This document shows positions 25,745-34,028 of a stretch of 64,000 nt of DNA, piece by piece. Numbering within the stretch: position 1 is the first letter of the stretch; the number at the start of each line of letters is the position of its first letter. The notes under the pieces are model-generated. The model saw only the letters and a list, made by a program, of their open reading frames with translations. It made no database searches and was not told the origin of the DNA. The position numbers and the translations under genes were made by a program. The DNA is from JAAYRQ01 sp035647815. Lineage in GTDB: Bacteria > Bacillota > Syntrophomonadia > Syntrophomonadales > Syntrophomonadaceae. The DNA lies in the NCBI GenBank assembly GCA_035647815.1, contig DASRMR010000008.1:1-64000 (forward strand). The letters run 5' to 3'.

Positions 25745-26098
25745 TTAACCAAAAACTGCTTGGTATTCTTCCTCTTTAAAAGCAAATATAACTTTATCCT
25801 TTCCAGTTATTATGGGTCTTTTAATAATGCGCGGATTTTCTATCATCAAGTTAATAGCTTTTTCATCTGTAATTAAGTCCATATCCAAATCCATCTTCTT
25901 GAAAACTTGGCTTCTAGGATTTATTAGCTCTTTAATGGTAAATTCAGCTTCACTAGCTATTTCCCTTAATAAATCCGGGCTAAGCGGTTCTTTTAGTAAA
26001 TCATAAAAATCAAAACTAATATTTTTCTGCTCTAGCCACGCCTTGGCCTTTTTACAAGTACTTCAAGTTTTTACACAATAAAAGATAATTTTCTCCAT
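25745..26098 (-). CDS. ArsC/Spx-family protein with in-frame TGA: probable selenoprotein
   Basis: Reading from ATG (26096-26098) to TAA (25745-25747) gives 117 codons with one in-frame TGA at codon 12 (26063-26065). The rest matches the ArsC-related/Spx thioredoxin fold: after the TGA come S-T-C-K-K-A-K-A-W-L-E, then I-N-P-R in the middle and I-K-R-P-I-I near residue 92. In homologues the active site reads C-x-x-C followed by K/R-K-A, so the TGA falls exactly on the first, catalytic cysteine, giving U-S-T-C. A short stem GGCCA/TGGCT with the loop AGGCG lies about 15-29 bases after the TGA, where bacterial SECIS hairpins lie, with GG in the loop. A nonsense mutation is the alternative but is less likely at this exact codon. 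Confidence 0.82.
26034..26048 (-). promoter_or_regulatory. Candidate bacterial SECIS hairpin
   Basis: On the minus strand, 16-29 bases after the UGA, GGCCA and TGGCT can pair (one G-U) around AGGCG. The loop GG is 21-22 bases from the UGA, in the range for SelB-dependent hairpins. The stem is short and was found by eye. Confidence 0.5.
26063..26065 (-). other. Predicted selenocysteine codon (UGA)
   Basis: The TGA at codon 12 of the ArsC/Spx-like gene, aligned with the first Cys of the family's C-x-x-C motif. The second Cys (codon 15) is kept. Confidence 0.8.
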
Positions 26099-26241
26099 AT
26101 ATAAGCACTCCTTGCTTTTAAAGATATTATAGCTTACTAGAAAGGTAAAGGAAAAGAGCTGAAGATATTAAGGACTAGTAAGTTTAATCAATTTGTAACT
26201 TATCTATTCATGTATTCATATCATTAATTATGGGTATCATA

Positions 26242-26318
26242 CTAGTTGAACAGCTTAATGGGATAATTCCTATTAAGCTTTCATATATAGGTGGGGAGAG
26301 TTTAACTCTTCCCGCTTT
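26242..26318. terminator. Hairpins downstream of cwlD-like gene
   Basis: Two inverted repeats lie in the 230-base gap between the amidase and the selenoprotein gene. One is AGCTTAAT/ATTAAGCT. The other is a ten-pair GC-richer stem beginning GGGGAGAGTT, followed on the plus strand by GCTTTTTT. The T-run favours plus-strand termination although the neighbouring genes are on the minus strand, so the role is uncertain. Confidence 0.45.
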
Positions 26319-26330
26319 TTTAAATTTAAG

Positions 26331-27077
26331 TTAATTCTTCAGTTCTGAGTTCTTTCCTTCAGCTTCATATAAATGAAATTCCGAGATTCCAGACAGGATT
26401 GCTTCTGCTACTTGTTCCTGATATTTATCACTTTTCAATAATTCACCTTCATGCTGATTAGAAATAAATCCTACTTCGACTATTACAGCTGGCATCTCAG
26501 TATTATTTATCACAAAATAATCCCCGGCTAAGGCACTACGAGTAGTATTCCCTAATATTCTAGTTAACTCCCTTTGAATAGATTCAGCTAAAACTTTGCT
26601 TTTTTCACTTTTGGCACTATAAAATGTTTGCGCACCTTGCCAGCGAGAACTAGGAACAGCATTAGTATGGATACTTATATATAAATCAGCATTATGTTCA
26701 TTAGCTTGTTCAACCCTCAAGGTTAAGTCTTTTCTTTTATTGAATTTTTCTCCGTTTTTAATCATATCTTTATCTGTATCCCTAGTCAGTATTACAGCTG
26801 CCCCTGATTGACTTAACTTTTTACCTAGCTTTTGGCTAATACTTAGAGTTATTTCCTTTTCTATGATATCTCCTCTCACTGCTCCTGTGTCTGTTCCCCC
26901 ATGCCCTGGATCTATTACTATGATCTTATTAGCTACTGAGTAAGATGTTACAGGGTAACTTTCATTACTATTAATAGTAGTAATTATCAGGGATAAACAT
27001 AATAAAACCATTAACAGTGAAACTATTACTAACCGACTTTTCTGCCCAGAAAAATAAAATACCCGATTTTTAATCAA
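26331..27077 (-). CDS. N-acetylmuramoyl-L-alanine amidase, CwlD-like
   Basis: A 248-residue amidase-3-family protein. One N-terminal transmembrane segment (about residues 15-35) is followed by the zinc hydrolase domain: I-D-P-G-H-G-G near 56-62, the Glu of I-I-E-K-E, S-I-H-T-N-A and V-E-V-G-F-I-S-N. It cleaves the amide between muramic acid and stem peptide, outside the membrane. Size and architecture match CwlD, used for spore cortex muramic-lactam formation in spore-formers, but other roles are possible. Start TTG after AGGGGGG. Confidence 0.8.
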   Translation of the reverse strand: MIKNRVFYFSGQKSRLVIVSLLMVLLCLSLIITTINSNESYPVTSYSVANKIIVIDPGHGGTDTGAVRGDIIEKEITLSISQKLGKKLSQSGAAVILTRDTDKDMIKNGEKFNKRKDLTLRVEQANEHNADLYISIHTNAVPSSRWQGAQTFYSAKSEKSKVLAESIQRELTRILGNTTRSALAGDYFVINNTEMPAVIVEVGFISNQHEGELLKSDKYQEQVAEAILSGISEFHLYEAEGKNSELKN

Positions 27078-27373
27078 AAAACTTCCCCCTGATTAACTAA
27101 TAATACTAATTCTTATATATGCAAGTAAGTCTGATTTTATAAAACAAAATATAATATAGATAAAAATTATCTATCATTGTAATCGAAAGAATTTAATCTC
27201 GATATAGCTTATTACAGACCAGTATCTTATTATGTGATATTATATTAAGTAGTAATATGTAGTAATATGTTGTATTCTGTAATAATTCGGCATGTTATTC
27301 TTATCAGCAAAATCTAGTTGTTAATGTTGCAGCTTAGATTAAGCTGTTAATTAGTAAAGGAGATGTATGTAAA
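27078..27373. other. Divergent intergenic region, amidase / acyl-CoA synthetase
   Basis: An AT-rich region of about 300 bases that must contain promoters in both directions. The only structure I see is a perfect tandem duplication of AGTAATATGT at 27251-27270. No consensus promoter stands out. Confidence 0.5.
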
Positions 27374-29314
27374 ATGGAATCGAGAAGATTTGAAAGATGG
27401 GAATTACTAGACAATTTTCTAGAAGTAACTGACACTGTCCCCCAAATGTTTTATTCAACAGTGAAACACTTTGGTGATCGACCAGCCAATATCTATAAAG
27501 ATGGGGAAGAGTGGAAAGAACTAAATTACAAGGGATGGGCTAAGGTCTCTGAAGAAATCGCCCATGGCTTATTAAGCTTAGGCGTCGAGAAGGGAACTGC
27601 TAACTGCATTATAGCTCATACTTGTGCCCAGTGGGCTTGGTCTGACATTGGTAATCAATTAGCTGGTGGAGTTACGGTTACCATCTTTCCTACCTTAAGT
27701 GATGATGAAATCATGTATATTTTGACACATTCTAAAGTTAATTATGTTTTTGCTGGTGATAAAGAATTGCTAGAAAGAGTTCAGGCATTATGGGATAAGG
27801 TGCCAACTATAAAAGGAATCATTTGTTTTGATAAAAGTTTTACCGGTGATAAAGTTAAAACTTGGAATCTCCAACAGTTGATAGATCTAGGTAGAGATTA
27901 TCAAGTTGAAAATCCTGATCTTTTACAAGAATGTATAAATACTATAACAGCCAATGATCCAGCAACAGTTATTTATACTTCTGGAACGACTGGGAAGTTA
28001 AAGCCTGCACTTTTTAGCCATAAAGATTGTGTTGTGGCTGCTTGGCGAGGACTTAAAATAAATACTATAGGCGGAACACCACTCACCTATGAGAATACTG
28101 TTTATTTGTCTGTAATGCCTTTAGCACATGTTATGGAACGTACTTATGGTTATTTCTGTGTTATTGCCAACGGTGGTACGATAGGTTTCGGACAATCACC
28201 AAGTACAATTTTACCGGACTTACAAGTAATCAAACCTACGCTTTTTGTATGGGTACCTAGATTATACGAACGCATATTAAAAGGGATGGAAATTTCATTT
28301 AGCGGTACACCAGAAGGCAAGGAACTATGGAATTGGGCTATGGATGTGGGATCTAGAATGGTTGATGCTAGGACTTCTCCTACTGGCCTAATCGATATGA
28401 CTATAGATCCTGTTACAGAGTTAACTGGGCAGTTAAAGGAAGACTATATTAAAGCTCGTGAACTCGTATATAGTAAAGTCCATGCCGCACTAGGCGGAAG
28501 AATAGTATTGTTAGCATGTGGTGGAGCTAGCCTACATCCTAATCTACACCGTGCCTTTATGGGTATGGGTTTTGCCATGGTAAATGGCTATGGATTGACT
28601 GAAACTATGTGTAATCTTACTATATCTTATTCTAATGCCATAAAAATAGGTTGGAATGCTGAACCAGGTCCTGGTTTTGACTTCAAAGTTGATGATGATG
28701 GCGAACTTTTAGTAAAAGGTATGGGTATTATTACTGAATACTATAATGATCCAGAATCGACTGCTAGCGACTTTACAGAGGATGGATATTTCCACACTGG
28801 AGACATTGTCGAATTTGACGAAAATGGTTACTTCCATATTGTTGATCGTAAAAAATCGATTGTCGTTATGGATACGGGTAAAAATGTGGCTCCATTACGT
28901 ATTGAAGCTAAGTTGTTAAGTGATATGGTAATTGAACAAGCACTCATAATAGGTGATGGGCGTAAGTATATTACGGCTATAATCGTACCATACTGGGATG
29001 GTGTCATTAGCAAATTCAAAGAGAACAAAATACCTTTTGATGAAAGCCAATTAGTATATGAAGAAATCAATGGTACGCAAAGTTGTGTAGAAGTTGGAAG
29101 TGATTTAGCTACACATCCAGGTATTGTTAGCCTAGTACAGAATGTAGTAGACCAAGCAAATAGTGAGCTTAGTGACTTTGAAACAGTTAAAAATTTCTAT
29201 ATTTCACCACGCAAGTTCACTCAGAGTAGGGATGAACTAACACCTACTCAAAAACCTAAGAATCGAGTAATTGTCAAGAACTTTGCTGAAGAAATAGAAG
29301 CACTATACGCATAA
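27374..29314 (+). CDS. Long-chain acyl-CoA synthetase (AMP-forming)
   Basis: A 646-residue ANL-superfamily enzyme that activates a fatty acid with ATP and CoA. Motif A is Y-T-S-G-T-T-G-K (201-208), followed by N-G-Y-G-L-T-E-T for the adenylate, and G-Y-F-H-T-G-D-I-V with D-R-K-K in the hinge before the C-terminal domain. Length and the eukaryote-like large form fit long-chain/very-long-chain ligases. A ribosome-binding AAGGAG lies upstream. In this genome it could feed beta-oxidation and the PHA monomers made by phaJ. It is a lone plus-strand gene with its own terminator. Confidence 0.88.
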   Translation: MESRRFERWELLDNFLEVTDTVPQMFYSTVKHFGDRPANIYKDGEEWKELNYKGWAKVSEEIAHGLLSLGVEKGTANCIIAHTCAQWAWSDIGNQLAGGVTVTIFPTLSDDEIMYILTHSKVNYVFAGDKELLERVQALWDKVPTIKGIICFDKSFTGDKVKTWNLQQLIDLGRDYQVENPDLLQECINTITANDPATVIYTSGTTGKLKPALFSHKDCVVAAWRGLKINTIGGTPLTYENTVYLSVMPLAHVMERTYGYFCVIANGGTIGFGQSPSTILPDLQVIKPTLFVWVPRLYERILKGMEISFSGTPEGKELWNWAMDVGSRMVDARTSPTGLIDMTIDPVTELTGQLKEDYIKARELVYSKVHAALGGRIVLLACGGASLHPNLHRAFMGMGFAMVNGYGLTETMCNLTISYSNAIKIGWNAEPGPGFDFKVDDDGELLVKGMGIITEYYNDPESTASDFTEDGYFHTGDIVEFDENGYFHIVDRKKSIVVMDTGKNVAPLRIEAKLLSDMVIEQALIIGDGRKYITAIIVPYWDGVISKFKENKIPFDESQLVYEEINGTQSCVEVGSDLATHPGIVSLVQNVVDQANSELSDFETVKNFYISPRKFTQSRDELTPTQKPKNRVIVKNFAEEIEALYA

Positions 29315-29325
29315 AATATTAACTG

Positions 29326-29365
29326 AGAGCTAGTAAAGGAATAACCTTTGCTAGCTCTTTTTCTT
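29326..29365 (+). terminator. Intrinsic terminator of the acyl-CoA synthetase gene
   Basis: A 14-base stem pairs 29326-29339 with 29345-29358 (one T-G pair), loop AATAA, followed by TTTTTCTTTCC on the plus strand. Confidence 0.9.
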
Positions 29366-29373
29366 TCCTCTCC

Positions 29374-29404
29374 AGCAAAAAACCTCCCCATAAATGGAGA
29401 GGTT
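29374..29404 (-). terminator. Terminator at the end of the ribosomal gene cluster (after rpsI)
   Basis: Minus-strand stem AACCTCTCCA/TGGGGAGGTT (29395-29404 with 29381-29390) with loop TTTA, followed by TTTTTTGCTGG. It lies 15 bases after the rpsI stop and is the end of the rplM-rpsI transcript. Confidence 0.88.
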
Positions 29405-29418
29405 TATTAAAATTCCCT

Positions 29419-29811
29419 TTATCTCTTTGAGTATTGGGGAGCTTTTCTCGCTTTGCGTAAGCCATATTTCTTTCTTTCTTTCATTCTTGGGTCACGGGTT
29501 AGAAATCCAGCTCTTCTCAATTGAGATTTTAATTCTGGATTTGCTTTTACTAGAGCGCGAGCAATACCTAGTTGTATTGAACCTGCTTGCCCAGTAACAC
29601 CGCCACCATGAACTCTACAAATTAGATCAAATCTTCCCGTCATATTAGTTAATTCTAAAGGTTGCAATGCTATAAGGCGACTAGTTTTATTAGGGAAAAA
29701 ATCTTCAAACGGTCTATCATTAATAGTTATTTTCCCATCGCCTGGTATTAACCTTACTCTAGCTACAGCTTCTTTTCTTCTTCCGGTTCCCCAGTATATT
29801 ACTTTAGCCAC
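29419..29811 (-). CDS. rpsI: 30S ribosomal protein S9
   Basis: A 130-residue S9 with the typical ending of basic residues Y-S-K-R that reaches the decoding P site, and the start Y-W-G-T-G-R-R-K-E-A-V-A. Follows rplM by 12 bases, the normal rplM-rpsI pair. Confidence 0.97.
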   Translation of the reverse strand: MAKVIYWGTGRRKEAVARVRLIPGDGKITINDRPFEDFFPNKTSRLIALQPLELTNMTGRFDLICRVHGGGVTGQAGSIQLGIARALVKANPELKSQLRRAGFLTRDPRMKERKKYGLRKARKAPQYSKR

Positions 29812-29823
29812 AGTCTATCCTCC

Positions 29824-30258
29824 TTAACCTCTTAGTTCACGAACTTCCGGCTGTTGTGCCTGGTGTGGATGCTCGCTTCCTTTATATACTTTTAACTTAG
29901 TAAATATTTTACTGCCTAAACTATTTTTTGGTAACATACCTTTAATCGCAGCCTCAACAGCCTTTTCTGGTCTTTTATCCATAAGGCTTCTATAAGTCGT
30001 TTCTTTTAAACCACCTGGATATCCACTGTGACTTCGGTATTTTTTTTGATCAAGTTTTTTCCCAGTCAATACGATTTTTTCTGCATTTATTATTATTACA
30101 AAATCGCCTGTATCAACATGAGGGGTATAAATAGGTTTATGTTTTCCTCTTAAAATTGTAGCAACTTCTGATGCAAGTCGCCCTAAAGTTTGTCCTTCAG
30201 CATCAATAAGATACCATTTACGTTCTACTTCTAATGGCTTCGCCATAAATGTTTTCAC
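29824..30258 (-). CDS. rplM: 50S ribosomal protein L13
   Basis: A 144-residue L13, an early-assembly protein of the large subunit (M-A-K-P, W-Y-L-I-D-A and G-M-L-P-K-N segments). It uses a GTG start at 30256-30258, seven bases after GGAGG. A structured leader with its own promoter precedes it, consistent with L13 autoregulation. Confidence 0.96.
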   Translation of the reverse strand: MKTFMAKPLEVERKWYLIDAEGQTLGRLASEVATILRGKHKPIYTPHVDTGDFVIIINAEKIVLTGKKLDQKKYRSHSGYPGGLKETTYRSLMDKRPEKAVEAAIKGMLPKNSLGSKIFTKLKVYKGSEHPHQAQQPEVRELRG

Positions 30259-30261
30259 ATC

Positions 30262-30338
30262 TGTCCCTCCTGTGTATCAAATACAAGTCTTATATGTTTC
30301 CTGGGAACGGGGCTGAACCAAGGTACATTTTGAGACTA
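30262..30338 (-). promoter_or_regulatory. L13 leader RNA
   Basis: The roughly 80-base leader between the promoter and rplM can fold as one long hairpin: AGTCT near its 5' end pairs with AGACT just before the ribosome-binding region, with an inner CCTTGG/CCCAGG helix. This is the position and shape of the Firmicutes L13 leader, in which L13 binds its own mRNA. Identification is by position and pairing, not by a covariance search. Confidence 0.6.
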
Positions 30339-30345
30339 CCTAACT

Positions 30346-30375
30346 ATATTACCGGAAACTGACTAGTCTTGTCAA
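30346..30375 (-). promoter_or_regulatory. rplM-rpsI promoter
   Basis: Minus-strand TTGACA (-35, 30370-30375), 18-base spacer, TAATAT (-10, 30346-30351). The -35 is embedded in an inverted repeat CTAGTCTT/AAGACTAG (30363-30370, 30377-30384) that may also help stop truA transcripts. Confidence 0.75.
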
Positions 30376-30411
30376 TAAGACTAGGGTCTTTTAAAAAATT
30401 ACCTTTTTATT

Positions 30412-31146
30412 TTAGAATTTAACTTCCATCATGTACAAACCTTGGGGTCCTGCAGTAGGTCCTGCAACTCTACGATCTTCAGCTTTTATAATATCATTTA
30501 TCTTTTCAGGTGCAATATTTTTACGTCCAACTTCTAATAAGCTACCGACTATAATTCTGATCATATTACGTAAAAAACCATTTGCCTCGATTATCAAAGT
30601 TAAAAATGGCCAACTATCATCTAGGTGACAAGCTATTATATTTCGCTCTAAGTTTCTGATGGTAGAGCCACTAGCACAAAAAGATGTAAAATTATGGGTA
30701 CCTAATAAAAAAGTACACGCTTTTTGCATCGCTTCTACATCTAATGTATCTGTATTACATAAAGCATAGTTACGCAAAAATGTAGTTCCCTTAGTATGAC
30801 GATATATTTTATAGTTATAAATCTTGGAAACTGCATCATAACGAGGATGAAAGTCTGAACTAGTTAGTTCACTATTAATAATTCGTATATCATAGGGTAA
30901 ATAGTTGTTTAAAGCGTACTGCCACCTGTCTGGTGGTATCTTACTATCAGTGTCAAAGGTTACTACTTGTGCTAAAGCATGAACCCCCGTATCAGTACGC
31001 CCTGCACTTGTAATGGTGATTTTTTTATCTATTAATTTTAATATTCCCTTTTCTATGGCACCTTGTACAGTATGAGCATTATCTTGCCTCTGGAAGCCGT
31101 GGTAGTTGCTACCATCGTATTCAACTATCAACTTGATTCTATGCAT
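30412..31146 (-). CDS. truA: tRNA pseudouridine(38-40) synthase
   Basis: A 244-residue enzyme converting uridines 38-40 of the tRNA anticodon arm to pseudouridine. It has the catalytic Asp in G-R-T-D-T-G-V-H and the Y-D-G-S-N-Y-H-G-F-Q start. It lies 33 bases after ecfT, its usual place in Firmicutes. Confidence 0.95.
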   Translation of the reverse strand: MHRIKLIVEYDGSNYHGFQRQDNAHTVQGAIEKGILKLIDKKITITSAGRTDTGVHALAQVVTFDTDSKIPPDRWQYALNNYLPYDIRIINSELTSSDFHPRYDAVSKIYNYKIYRHTKGTTFLRNYALCNTDTLDVEAMQKACTFLLGTHNFTSFCASGSTIRNLERNIIACHLDDSWPFLTLIIEANGFLRNMIRIIVGSLLEVGRKNIAPEKINDIIKAEDRRVAGPTAGPQGLYMMEVKF

Positions 31147-31179
31147 CTTTTCCCCCTTTGGGCAATAATGTATAAGAAT

Positions 31180-31965
31180 TTAAAGCAAAATTAGGATAGT
31201 AATAATTAATAAGCCGAGCAAAGAAAAGTAATCAGCTTTTCCCCATTTAAATACATATAAATAAGTCCTACCTTCACCACCATTATAACAACGTGTTTCC
31301 ATAGCAGTTGATATATCAAGTGCCCGAGTAAAAGACATCCTAAATAAAGGTATTAATAATGTTGAAATACTTTTAATCCTTTGGATTATAGTAAGGGATT
31401 TAAAATTAATTCCCCGACTAATTTGAGCTTGTTGCAAACGAGTCGCTTCTTCTATAAATAATGGTATAAACCGTAAACTAATAGTCATAATCATTATTAA
31501 TTCTTCAACTGGTAGTCCTATAGAGCTAAAAGGTTTAAGTAACTTTTCTAGTCCCCCCATTAAAGATGAAGGTGTAGTAGTTGCCATTAAAATACGGATT
31601 AAGATTATTATCATGACTAGTCTTAAGCTAATAGCTATAGCCATGTTAATTCCATAGCTAGTAATATTAACACCTAGAATTGTCACTAATATGTCGCCTT
31701 TTAACATTATAAGTTGCAAAGCTGCAGTAATAATTATGATAAGTAGGAAAGGCCTTAAAGCATAAATATATATATGTAAAGGAATATAGCTAATTAGCAT
31801 CAAGGAACAAATAAATAGCCCCAGGATTAAAAGTTTATAAGGATAAGCTGCAACTACGATTAAAGCTAAGATAACAAGTGTTGCGATTATCTTAGTTCTA
31901 GGATCTAATAAATGTAGGCTTGATTCTGATGGTATATATTGACCCACATTTATTCTGCTTAGCAT
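31180..31965 (-). CDS. ecfT: Energy-coupling factor transporter transmembrane protein EcfT
   Basis: A 261-residue membrane protein with five or more hydrophobic segments and the EcfT coupling motif with A-R-A-L-D-I-S-T-A-M-E-T-R-C-Y. It joins the two ATPases to interchangeable vitamin-binding S components, none of which is encoded here. It follows ecfA2 by 37 bases. Confidence 0.93.
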   Translation of the reverse strand: MLSRINVGQYIPSESSLHLLDPRTKIIATLVILALIVVAAYPYKLLILGLFICSLMLISYIPLHIYIYALRPFLLIIIITAALQLIMLKGDILVTILGVNITSYGINMAIAISLRLVMIIILIRILMATTTPSSLMGGLEKLLKPFSSIGLPVEELIMIMTISLRFIPLFIEEATRLQQAQISRGINFKSLTIIQRIKSISTLLIPLFRMSFTRALDISTAMETRCYNGGEGRTYLYVFKWGKADYFSLLGLLIITILILL

Positions 31966-32002
31966 TATAGTTTTCCCCTTAATCTACTATGATATATGCT
32001 AG

Positions 32003-32857
32003 TTAATAACTCCTAGTATTTAATACTTGAGCTATTGCTTGAGCTGCCTCAGTTACCCCTGTATTATTAGTATTAATAGACCAGCCCATCTGGTTTAGCC
32101 TGACTAAGGTCTCGATATAAGCTGGTAATTGGTATTTTTGTTGATATAGATTAGCAAAATCTTTTATGGATCTATTTTTTGATAAGTAGCTTTCAATAGT
32201 ACCTGTAGACATAATATAAATTTCATCACATATCGAAAGTAGGTATTTTAAATTATGAGATACTATTATTATCGTTTTGCTAGTTTTAAGTTGAATTAGA
32301 GATTCTTTTAGATCTTTTCTACCTAGATAGTCTAATCCTGCAGTAGGCTCATCTAATAATAAGTATTTGGTCTGTAATGCTAATATTGTAGCAATTGCGA
32401 CTCTACGTTTCTCTCCACTACTCAAATAGATAAGTTTCACATTCCGATATTTCTTATAGGGTAAACCTATTAATTCCATACTATTTATTACTCTAGTTTC
32501 TATCTCGGTTCGATCTAATTTAGTAAAAGATAGGCCATAGGCAATCTCATCATATACAGTATCTTGCACAAATTGTGCTTCTGGAAATTGAAAAACTAAG
32601 CTAATCTGATGGTTTTTATGTTTATATGACTTGTTTTTATCTAGAATGTTTTCCCCATCTATAAATATTTTTCCTACTTTAGGGACTAACAAACCAGCTA
32701 AAATCTTCAGTAAAGTTGACTTACCTGAACCAGATGCACCCATAATCCCTACAATAGTATGGTCAGCAATGTCTAAAGATACATTAGTTAGAGCAATTTT
32801 TTCAAAAGGTGTCCTTAAATCATAAGTATAAGAAATGTTTTCTATTTTAATCGGCAT
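32003..32857 (-). CDS. ecfA2: Energy-coupling factor ATPase 2
   Basis: A 284-residue ABC ATPase. Walker A is G-A-S-G-S-G-K-S-T (39-47); Walker B is L-L-L-D-E-P-T-A-G-L-D. The signature reads L-S-S-G-E-K-R-R, with Ser in place of the first Gly, as happens in EcfA2 subunits. It overlaps ecfA1 by 16 bases, implying coupled translation of the heterodimer. Confidence 0.93.
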   Translation of the reverse strand: MPIKIENISYTYDLRTPFEKIALTNVSLDIADHTIVGIMGASGSGKSTLLKILAGLLVPKVGKIFIDGENILDKNKSYKHKNHQISLVFQFPEAQFVQDTVYDEIAYGLSFTKLDRTEIETRVINSMELIGLPYKKYRNVKLIYLSSGEKRRVAIATILALQTKYLLLDEPTAGLDYLGRKDLKESLIQLKTSKTIIIVSHNLKYLLSICDEIYIMSTGTIESYLSKNRSIKDFANLYQQKYQLPAYIETLVRLNQMGWSINTNNTGVTEAAQAIAQVLNTRSY

Positions 32858-33666
32858 AATTCATTCACCAAGTCATCAACAGTCAGCAAGCCGTCCGTTA
32901 AGTTAACTACACCTTGTTTTTTTAGTTGAGATGTAAAGTTTATAAGATCCAGCTGTTCTATACCGTAAGTCTCTAATTCATCTGTATATTGGTATAATTC
33001 TTCCGGCTTTATTATTCTTTTGATTACCCCATCATCTAAAATCAATATTTTATCAGCATTTTTGATTTCACTTAAATCATGAGTAATCATTATTATTGAC
33101 ATATTGGTTTCTTTCTTTATATTAAGTATAGTTTCTATAAGCTCTGCCTGTGCCTGGAAATCTAACATTGATGTTGGCTCATCTAAAACAAGATATTGGG
33201 GATTCATAGCTATTAAGCCTGCTAAGGCTACTTTTTGCTTTTGCCCCCCAGATAAAAGATATGGAGGATGTTTTTTAAACTCCTCCATTAATACCATCTT
33301 TAGGGCTAAATCAACCCTATATCTTATTTCAGAAGAAGACCAACCCAAGTTTTCAGGCCCGAAGGCTACATCTTCTTCAACTATATTAAAAATAATTTGG
33401 TTATCAGGTGATGGTAATAATAGCCCTACCTTTTGCCTTATTTTGATCTGTTCTAGTTTAGACCTAGTATTTAAATCATCAACTATTACCTGACCAAAAT
33501 TAGGAACTATCATTCCATTAAGTAACTGGGCTAATGTAGATTTGCCTGAACCGTTTCTTCCCACAATGCCTAAAAATTCACCTTTTTTTATATCTAGGGT
33601 TACATTTTTAAGTGCTGGTTTAGTCTTATGGGGATAAATATAAGAAACGTTTTCTAAACGAATCAT
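32842..33666 (-). CDS. ecfA1: Energy-coupling factor ATPase 1
   Basis: A 274-residue ABC ATPase with Walker A G-R-N-G-S-G-K-S-T (36-44), signature L-S-G-G-Q-K-Q-K and Walker B L-V-L-D-E-P-T. It starts five bases after the rplQ stop, which links vitamin uptake to the alpha operon as in other Firmicutes. Confidence 0.93.
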   Translation of the reverse strand: MIRLENVSYIYPHKTKPALKNVTLDIKKGEFLGIVGRNGSGKSTLAQLLNGMIVPNFGQVIVDDLNTRSKLEQIKIRQKVGLLLPSPDNQIIFNIVEEDVAFGPENLGWSSSEIRYRVDLALKMVLMEEFKKHPPYLLSGGQKQKVALAGLIAMNPQYLVLDEPTSMLDFQAQAELIETILNIKKETNMSIIMITHDLSEIKNADKILILDDGVIKRIIKPEELYQYTDELETYGIEQLDLINFTSQLKKQGVVNLTDGLLTVDDLVNELCRLK

Positions 33667-33671
33667 AGCTT

Positions 33672-34013
33672 TTAGTCTACCAATTCTAATATTACCATTG
33701 GAGCACCGTCACCTTTGCGGTTTCCAATTCTAATTATACGAGTATATCCACCTTCACGATCACTAGAACGACTAGCAATATCTGTAAATAGTTTGTCTAC
33801 TACATCTTCTTTAGTCAGATAAGCTAAAGCTTGCCTTCTAGCATGTAAATCTCCTTTTTTGCCTAAAGTTATCATTTTATCAGTAATCTTTTTTATGTCC
33901 TTAGCTCTAGTTACAGTAGTAGTAATCTTCTCAGCTTCGAGTAAGGAGGTGACTGAATTTCTAAGCAGTGCTTTTCTTTGATTACTTCTTAAGCCCATTT
34001 TACGGTTACTCAA
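33672..34013 (-). CDS. rplQ: 50S ribosomal protein L17
   Basis: A 113-residue L17, full bacterial short form, beginning with the conserved N-R-K-M-G-L-R-S-N-Q-R. Located 15 bases after rpoA at the end of the alpha operon. Confidence 0.97.
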   Translation of the reverse strand: MSNRKMGLRSNQRKALLRNSVTSLLEAEKITTTVTRAKDIKKITDKMITLGKKGDLHARRQALAYLTKEDVVDKLFTDIASRSSDREGGYTRIIRIGNRKGDGAPMVILELVD

Positions 34014-34028
34014 AAGGAACCCTCCTTT

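Noticed and set aside
25745..26098. ArsC/Spx-like gene as a pseudogene with a nonsense codon
   Set aside because: The rest of the frame is intact, the TGA falls precisely on the catalytic Cys codon, and a SECIS-like hairpin follows; a random nonsense mutation would rarely coincide with all three. It remains the main alternative.
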